DNA from: Nitrosopumilus cobalaminigenes
GTDB lineage: Archaea; Thermoproteota; Nitrososphaeria; Nitrososphaerales; Nitrosopumilaceae
DNA: 64,000 bases
Reading direction: 5' to 3'
Assembly: GCF_013407145.1 (NCBI RefSeq)
Contig: NZ_CP026993.1
Location: 1,386,590 to 1,450,589 of the forward strand
Made by a program: the position numbers and the translations under genes. Positions within the stretch are counted from its first letter, which is position 1. Every line of letters starts with the position of its first letter. Below the pieces are notes generated by a model, which was not told where the DNA came from, did not search any database, and saw only the letters and a list, made by a program, of their open reading frames with translations. Below are positions 59,056 through 64,000 of the stretch, piece by piece.

Positions 59056-59874
59056 ATGAAATTTCTACTTGCAGTATTATTCATTCCGTTATTGATTATT
59101 CCTGCATTTGCTGAATCACAGACTTTACCTACAGAAAAAGGAACACTAGATGTAAAATTAACCTACGATACTATAGAACCAAATGTTCAAACAAAAATTA
59201 ATATCGATTTTCTAAATCCTCAAACTCAAAAAGTTCAAGAACATATTGACTATACAATTGCTGTTTCAAAAGATGGTGAAAGAGTATTTGGACCAATTCC
59301 ACTAACTCATACATCAGTAGGTTCTGTAAAAATTCCAATTGAATTCAATCTTGGAGAAGGAATGTATACAATGGACTTTGAAGTTGAAGGAATTTTGTTT
59401 CAACCAATTCCAACTGAAACAGTATCATTTGATATTATAGTAGGCGATGCTCATGCTCAACCAGTACCTAACAATGATGTTCCACCTGTTGAGGAAAATG
59501 GTGGTTGTCTAATAGCTACTGCAGCATATGGTTCAGAAATGGCACCACAAGTTCAACAACTAAGAGAACTTAGAGATAACACTGTTTTATCAACAGAGTC
59601 AGGAACTGCTTTCATGAGTGGATTTAATCAATTCTATTATTCATTTTCACCAAGTGTAGCTGACTTTGAAAGAGAAAATCCAATTTTCAAAGAAATTGTC
59701 AAAGCTGGATTAACTCCAATGTTGTCATCATTATCTTTACTTAATCACGTTGAGATTGATTCAGAGCAAGAAATGTTAGGATATGGTATCTCTCTAATTA
59801 TCCTAAATATTGGAATGTATGTAGGAATTCCTGTATTTGGAATTCTAAAATTGTACCAATTTAGAAAAAACTAG
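59056..59874 (+). CDS. Secreted/membrane protein with CFI-box-type sorting region
   Basis: A 272-residue protein: N-terminal signal (LLAVLFIPLLIIPAFA), a beta-sandwich domain (residues about 20-130), and then GGCLIATAAYGSEMAPQVQQ with LRELRDN. This is the cysteine-containing motif of CFI-box-CTERM proteins. A hydrophobic C-terminal segment (ISLIILNIGMYVGIPVFGIL) and a basic end follow. The domain may be processed or anchored at the cell surface, which is inference from the family name. It is divergent from paralog C. Confidence 0.75.
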   Translation: MKFLLAVLFIPLLIIPAFAESQTLPTEKGTLDVKLTYDTIEPNVQTKINIDFLNPQTQKVQEHIDYTIAVSKDGERVFGPIPLTHTSVGSVKIPIEFNLGEGMYTMDFEVEGILFQPIPTETVSFDIIVGDAHAQPVPNNDVPPVEENGGCLIATAAYGSEMAPQVQQLRELRDNTVLSTESGTAFMSGFNQFYYSFSPSVADFERENPIFKEIVKAGLTPMLSSLSLLNHVEIDSEQEMLGYGISLIILNIGMYVGIPVFGILKLYQFRKN

Positions 59875-59882
59875 TTTTATTT

Positions 59883-59910
59883 CTGGGAATTCCAGTGAAG
59901 TTTTTATGTA
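59883..59910 (+). promoter_or_regulatory. Cupredoxin promoter and small palindrome
   Basis: TTTTTATGTA (59901-59910) is a TATA box about 26 bases before the cupredoxin ATG, consistent with a leaderless mRNA. CTGG-N5-CCAG at 59883-59895, with GGAATTCC at its core, lies immediately upstream and could be an operator. Confidence 0.5.
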
Positions 59911-59931
59911 TCCCACCAAGTAATTCCTTTA

Positions 59932-60813
59932 ATGAAGACTAAAGCAATTAGCTCTTTCTTCGTACTATTTGCTATTGCATCTGTCATTGCTATATCAGCA
60001 CCAGATGCTTTTGCAGATCATTCAGAAGTCACAGTCGAAGCTGCCCAGGGTTCTGGCGCACCAGGTTGTGAAGAAACCGCAGAGGGATGTTACATCCCAA
60101 GCACTGCAACAGTTGATGTTGGTGGAGTTGTTATCTTTTCAAATCCAGATAGCGCAGCACACACTTTCACATCAGGAGATCCAACAATGCCTGAAACAGT
60201 TCAGGTTCTATTCGATTCCGGTCTTGTAATGGCAGGAAGTACATACGAATGGTCTCCAACTGAAACAGGAGAGGTTGATTATTTCTGTATGGTTCATCCT
60301 TGGATGCAAGGAGTGATCATTGTACAAGAAGTAGGAGCTGCTGAAGAAGACGATCATGGTGACGATCATGGTGATGAAATGATGATGCCAACAGGTGCTG
60401 CATCAGCAACAGGAATGTTGTCTGACGGTACTAAGGTTTCAGTTTGGACTACAGCACCAACAAAAGGTGAGATGTTAGAAATCAGTGTTCAATTTGAAGG
60501 TGCAGAACATGTTAATCACGATATGAAAGTTACACAAAATGGTAATACAGTATTAGATGATAAAGCTGCACACCATCACGATGGAAAAGGAGTTCATATG
60601 ACAAAAGCTCTTGGTTCATCAGATCCAGTAAATATCACAATCACTTTCCAGGGTTATGGAGTAGATAATCCAAAAACTGGACCAATTGGTGAAAAAGTAG
60701 TATTCTCAAACGTTGTCCCAGAATTTGGTACAATTGCAATGATGATACTAGCTGTAGCAATCATAAGCATCGTAGCAGTTACTGCAAAATCTAGAGTCGT
60801 TCCAAGATTTTAG
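59932..60813 (+). CDS. Cupredoxin with PEFG-type C-terminal sorting signal
   Basis: A 293-residue exported blue-copper protein. The signal peptide ends DAFA; the plastocyanin-like domain (residues about 30-135) has candidate type 1 copper ligands His77 (SAAHTFTSG) and Cys119, His122, Met125 in YFCMVHPWMQG. A His/Asp/Met-rich linker (DDHGDDHGDEMMMP) and a second beta domain follow. The C-terminus is VPEFGTIAMMILAVAI... with a basic end, the thaumarchaeal PEFG-CTERM sorting pattern. Such proteins may carry electrons in ammonia oxidation, but the partner is not visible. Confidence 0.93.
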   Translation: MKTKAISSFFVLFAIASVIAISAPDAFADHSEVTVEAAQGSGAPGCEETAEGCYIPSTATVDVGGVVIFSNPDSAAHTFTSGDPTMPETVQVLFDSGLVMAGSTYEWSPTETGEVDYFCMVHPWMQGVIIVQEVGAAEEDDHGDDHGDEMMMPTGAASATGMLSDGTKVSVWTTAPTKGEMLEISVQFEGAEHVNHDMKVTQNGNTVLDDKAAHHHDGKGVHMTKALGSSDPVNITITFQGYGVDNPKTGPIGEKVVFSNVVPEFGTIAMMILAVAIISIVAVTAKSRVVPRF

Positions 60814-60827
60814 GAATTCCTCTTTTT

Positions 60828-61463
60828 CTATTTTCTTTTTACTAAAGCAATTATCGCTAAGATTATGGCTGCTGCTGCAATTGATAATCCAAATATTGCA
60901 AAGTCATAAGTTTGACCACCATCAGATGGAACTTTAGTTTCTCCAGAATTTAGTTTCGAAACATCTTGTTGTAATGATGAAATTGCATTCTTTAGTGCTG
61001 CAATGTCAGTATCACCTCCACTACTTGAAGGTGGGAAATCTAAGACTGCAGTAGGCTCAACATCTTCAACAGGTATTTTCACATCTACAGATACGCCCCT
61101 AATTTCACCTTTGAATTCTACTAGATAGCTTCCAGTTTTAGTTGGAATGATTGGTGAATAGTAGTATCCAGGTCTTGGATCAGAATTAATATCAATTTTT
61201 TTGGAAGCACCTCCATACATTACTGTGGCATCAGTACTTTTGAAAACACTAGTCACACCACTACGAGTTCCTTCTGTTTCTCCAGCCTCAGTAATTTTGA
61301 AAACTAGATCATTTCGTATTCCTACAACAGGCGGTTCAATTCCCCATCCTGCTTCAATTTCATATGGACCAACTTCAACAGTTGTATGTGCAAATGAGGG
61401 TGCAATCATGCCTATTGAAAACAATAATGCAATAAAGCCGAAAACTGCTATCTTCACGACCAT
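60828..61463 (-). CDS. Exported membrane-anchored protein beginning with His
   Basis: About 211 residues from ATG 61463. The signal peptide ends MIAPSFA, so the mature chain likely begins HTTVEVGPYE. The domain to about residue 150 is beta-rich, contains GWGIEPPVVGIRNDLVFKI and PGYYYSPIIPTKTGSYLVEF, and resembles a small CopC/YtfJ-like sandwich only in outline. A coiled-coil (ALKNAISSLQQDVSKLN) and a C-terminal membrane segment with KRK end follow. A GGTACA element lies between its TATA-like ACATAAAG and the divergent CopC-CopD TATA box. Metal binding is inference from the N-terminal His. Confidence 0.65.
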   Translation of the reverse strand: MVVKIAVFGFIALLFSIGMIAPSFAHTTVEVGPYEIEAGWGIEPPVVGIRNDLVFKITEAGETEGTRSGVTSVFKSTDATVMYGGASKKIDINSDPRPGYYYSPIIPTKTGSYLVEFKGEIRGVSVDVKIPVEDVEPTAVLDFPPSSSGGDTDIAALKNAISSLQQDVSKLNSGETKVPSDGGQTYDFAIFGLSIAAAAIILAIIALVKRK

Positions 61464-61500
61464 CAATGACAATTCATCAGTTATTATCTTTATGTAAATT

Positions 61501-61536
61501 GGTACAAATTTAGAAAAATGTAAACTCTTTAAATTA
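61501..61536. promoter_or_regulatory. Divergent promoter with GGTACA-N12-TGTAAA
   Basis: GGTACA at 61501-61506 and TGTAAA at 61519-61524 sit just upstream of the CopC-CopD TATA box CTTTAAATTA (61527-61536), which is about 27 bases before that ATG. On the other side lies an ACATAAAG TATA-like box for the minus-strand gene. One element could thus serve both genes. Confidence 0.55.
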
Positions 61537-61558
61537 TCATAAATGATCTTATCAACAA

Positions 61559-64000
61559 ATGAGAAAATTTCTATTTATTTTACTAGTATTATCATTTATT
61601 TCAATTCCATTTGCAACAGCTCATCCATTTACAGAAGAAACAATTCCAAGTCTAGGATCAAATGCGCCTGTAGGAACATCAGAAGTAATTGTATTTTTTT
61701 CAGAACCAGTTGATATCAACTTTAGTGAAATCAAAGTTTTTGACAGTAATGGAAATCAAATTGATAATAAAGATACCAACTATTATGAAGATGGAAGTGA
61801 ATTATCGCTAATTGTCACCACTTCGCCATTAGAGGATGGAGTCTATACTGCAGCAGTTAAAGTTCTATCAAAAGTTGATGGTCATTTAGTTCCAAGCGCA
61901 TTCTTGTTTGGAGTTGGAGATGTCATAGTACATGACGATGATTTATCAAAATCATTAGTAGAATCAGAAATAATATTTTTCCCTGAAGCTGGAGCGAGGT
62001 TTCCTGGAATTTTAGGGCAAACCATAGTTTTAGGTGCAGTAATAGCATCATTACTAATTTGGGGAACACAAAACAAACAACTAATCAAAGAAGAATTAGA
62101 GAAAGTAGAAATTTTTCATCACGGAAAATTCATGTCCATTACGGGCATAGGATTGATGCTAGTATTCATTTCAGATATTTTGATGATTGTAGTTCAAACT
62201 GTAAGATTAGAAACTTCACCAATTGATGTGATAGGGACATATTTTGGAACAGTTTGGCTTGCTAGAACGATTATCACAATTATCTTACTCGGTATTTGGT
62301 TTGGAATGGATAAGAAAAAGACCCTATCAAAGAAAAATCAAATTCCATTGCTTGTTACATCTTTAGTATTAATTTCAACTTCTAGTTTGATTGGTCACGG
62401 TGCAGCTAGTGAACAAATAGGAGCCTTAGCATTAGATTACATTCATAATTTAGTTTCAGCAGTTTGGATTGGTGGAATCATATACTTTGTTTTCACTTTA
62501 CTTCCAACATTTTCACAATTAAAAGAAATTAGTAGAGAGAAAATGAGTCTACTTGCAATACCAAGATTCTCAATAGCTTTTATTATTTCTATAGGAATTG
62601 TGATAATTACTGGACCAACTTTAATGTGGTTCTTAGAAAGTGATGTAGGATTAATTACAGAATCAGTGTTTGGTCAGTTAATTATTCTAAAAATTGCAAT
62701 TGCGGCAATAATAGTTGGATTGGGTGGATTTTTGCAATTTAATATTCAAAATAAAGCTGAAAAGAATTTTTCAACAGGTAAGATAACAGTGCATAAAAAA
62801 TTAAAAAAATCTCTTAGAGTTGAAGCAATTTTAGGAATAATTCTTCTTGGAGTTGTTGCATTACTAACTAATGGAACTTTACCTGCAGGTGAAATCCAAA
62901 AAGTTGATGCACAGGAAATCGTCTATGGATTCAAAACCATGGAATTTTCAGAAAATGCAAAATTTGATATCGATATTTCTCCATTTTCTAGTGGAATAAA
63001 TACAATTCTAGTAAAAGTAAGTGATTTTGAAGGAAACCAACTTTATGATTCAGAACAAATTCATGTGAAAATATCAAATCCATCAAAGAATATTTCCCCA
63101 ATTGAAGTTCCAATAGAAGTAAAGAATCTCTCTGATCCGATTCAATTTCAAGGAGAATTAACATTTGGATTTTCAGGTGAATGGTTAGTAGAGATAGAAG
63201 CTCAAAGAACAGAGAATGCCAATGAATCAATTATGTTAAATTTACTTGTAAAACCTAGACTAGCAAATATTCAAACACAAATTATTGAATATGATTTACC
63301 TGAAAATGCCAAACCATTATTTGCAGTATATGATGGAAAAGATTCTTTGTGGATTAGTGATGCATCTGCTCCTAGATTATGGGAGTTTTCACTTGAAACA
63401 AATGAATTTACTTCGTATTCATTTGATGGTTTAGCTACAACTTTTCTAACACAAGATAACAAAGGAAAAATTTGGTTTACAGACACACCTCGAAACCAAA
63501 TTGGATTTATGGATATTGAAAATAAAGAAATTACAACTAAGACCCTACCGAAACTAGATCCAGTAATTTCAGAAAATACTCCATTATTCCTTAAAGCAGA
63601 CTTTGATGATAACATTTGGATAACAATTGTCAACAAAGACAAAATTTTGAAATATTTACCAGAAGAAGATACATTTGAAGAGATAGGTTTGCCAAACAAA
63701 CAATCTCTTCCATTTGCATTGACATTAGATAGTGATGGGAAGGTTTGGTATTCTACAACAGGTGCAGGTAAAATTGGATTTATAGATCCTCAAAATAATA
63801 AATTAACACAAATTAATACTGAAACAGTTTTGCAGGCACCAGAAGCTCTGATTTTTGATGAAGATGGCAATCTATGGATTGCAGAACATACAGGATTGGC
63901 AATTACAAAATTCAACCCAATTTTAGAGACATTTAGTAAGATATCTGTGCCTAATGAAGAGGCATTACCATTTGGCATGACATTTGACAAATATGGAAAC
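61559..64000 (+). CDS. CopC-CopD fusion with C-terminal virginiamycin-lyase-like propeller (3'-truncated by window)
   Basis: Open from ATG 61559 to the window edge (814 codons visible). A signal peptide ends FATA, so the mature chain begins HPFTEETIPS as in CopC; residues about 22-125 form the CopC sandwich (SEVIVFFSEPVDINFSEIKV, VDGHLVPSAFLFGVGD). Eight or so membrane spans, about residues 155-455, make up CopD (GTVWLARTII, LISTSSLIGHGAAS). After a beta domain come repeated propeller motifs: GKIWFTDTPRNQIGFMD, DNIWITIVN, GKVWYSTTGAGKIGFIDP and NLWIAEHTGLAITKF, as in Vgb/SMP-30-type propellers. The combination suggests copper uptake or sensing at the surface. Confidence 0.85.
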   Translation, partial: MRKFLFILLVLSFISIPFATAHPFTEETIPSLGSNAPVGTSEVIVFFSEPVDINFSEIKVFDSNGNQIDNKDTNYYEDGSELSLIVTTSPLEDGVYTAAVKVLSKVDGHLVPSAFLFGVGDVIVHDDDLSKSLVESEIIFFPEAGARFPGILGQTIVLGAVIASLLIWGTQNKQLIKEELEKVEIFHHGKFMSITGIGLMLVFISDILMIVVQTVRLETSPIDVIGTYFGTVWLARTIITIILLGIWFGMDKKKTLSKKNQIPLLVTSLVLISTSSLIGHGAASEQIGALALDYIHNLVSAVWIGGIIYFVFTLLPTFSQLKEISREKMSLLAIPRFSIAFIISIGIVIITGPTLMWFLESDVGLITESVFGQLIILKIAIAAIIVGLGGFLQFNIQNKAEKNFSTGKITVHKKLKKSLRVEAILGIILLGVVALLTNGTLPAGEIQKVDAQEIVYGFKTMEFSENAKFDIDISPFSSGINTILVKVSDFEGNQLYDSEQIHVKISNPSKNISPIEVPIEVKNLSDPIQFQGELTFGFSGEWLVEIEAQRTENANESIMLNLLVKPRLANIQTQIIEYDLPENAKPLFAVYDGKDSLWISDASAPRLWEFSLETNEFTSYSFDGLATTFLTQDNKGKIWFTDTPRNQIGFMDIENKEITTKTLPKLDPVISENTPLFLKADFDDNIWITIVNKDKILKYLPEEDTFEEIGLPNKQSLPFALTLDSDGKVWYSTTGAGKIGFIDPQNNKLTQINTETVLQAPEALIFDEDGNLWIAEHTGLAITKFNPILETFSKISVPNEEALPFGMTFDKYGN

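Noticed and set aside
63271-63699. Minus-strand open frame of 142 codons at the window end
   Set aside because: Antisense to the propeller part of CopC-CopD; the plus-strand reading has clear repeated motifs.

Overview
The window is a low-GC, gene-dense stretch of an ammonia-oxidising thaumarchaeon, most likely Nitrosopumilus or a close marine relative. The evidence is archaeal ribosomal proteins (L44e, S27e, S19e), TFE, thermosome, archaeal NAC, PDCD5, Trm56, Nep1 and RNase P component 4, together with lineage-typical genes: a B12 tail-assembly operon, a B12-dependent ribonucleotide reductase, enzymes fitting the 3-hydroxypropionate/4-hydroxybutyrate cycle, PEFG-type and blue-copper secreted proteins and a CopC-CopD protein. 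Many promoters show a TATA box about 25 bp before the start codon, which suggests leaderless mRNAs. I see no insertion sequence, prophage or CRISPR array.

Layout. 1-7.2 kb: 3' part of guaA, small proteins, a ROK sugar kinase, thermosome, adenine deaminase, L44e-S27e. 7.1-11.3 kb: a tightly overlapping cobalamin operon (cobY, cobS, cbiB, an amidotransferase-less cobQ, a CobD-like aminotransferase). 11.4-14 kb: asd, an Lrp regulator with no normal start, heme O synthase. 14-22.5 kb: poorly characterised lineage genes, two Trp-rich phasin-like proteins, a repeat-rich DUF5679-like protein, a thioesterase, a UbiD-family decarboxylase and a RuvC-like protein whose frame opens without ATG/GTG/TTG. 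22.6-29.9 kb: ATPase subunit H, NAC, PUA protein, PhoU-like regulator, HflX-Trm56-TFE, an aldehyde dehydrogenase, hemerythrin and a Lys/Ala-repeat SWIB-like protein. 29.9-34.3 kb: a riboflavin locus (reductase, amidohydrolase, GTP cyclohydrolase III, ribH, ribB, then riboflavin synthase) with a perfect palindrome upstream of the ribB TATA box. 34.3-41.3 kb: TPR, RHH and response-regulator proteins, a CitE-like lyase, an MDR reductase, PDCD5-S19e, RNase P component 4, tRNA-Gly(TCC), Nep1 and a membrane-anchored glycosidase-like protein. 41.4-48.8 kb: NrdJ, an HTH/ATP-cone/NrdD-like protein that has lost its catalytic residues, and a thiolase with its OB/zinc partner. 48.8-64 kb: a nitrilase-family amidase, tautomerase, rhomboid protease and then a large secretome region.

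The most novel region is 49.6-64 kb. Three large paralogous secreted proteins, a small membrane protein and CopC-CopD all have a predicted mature N-terminus beginning with histidine, as in copper histidine-brace proteins, and they sit beside a cupredoxin. The large paralogs carry paired C-terminal Trp-rich repeats. A GGTACA-containing element recurs close to TATA boxes across this region, and a winged-helix regulator is encoded inside it, so this may be a co-regulated copper or cell-surface system. Other strong leads are the amidohydrolase as a candidate for the unassigned archaeal riboflavin deaminase, the HTH/ATP-cone/pseudo-NrdD protein as a candidate nucleotide-sensing regulator of nrdJ, and the short CobQ. 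Family assignments come from reading motifs by eye; no database search was run.
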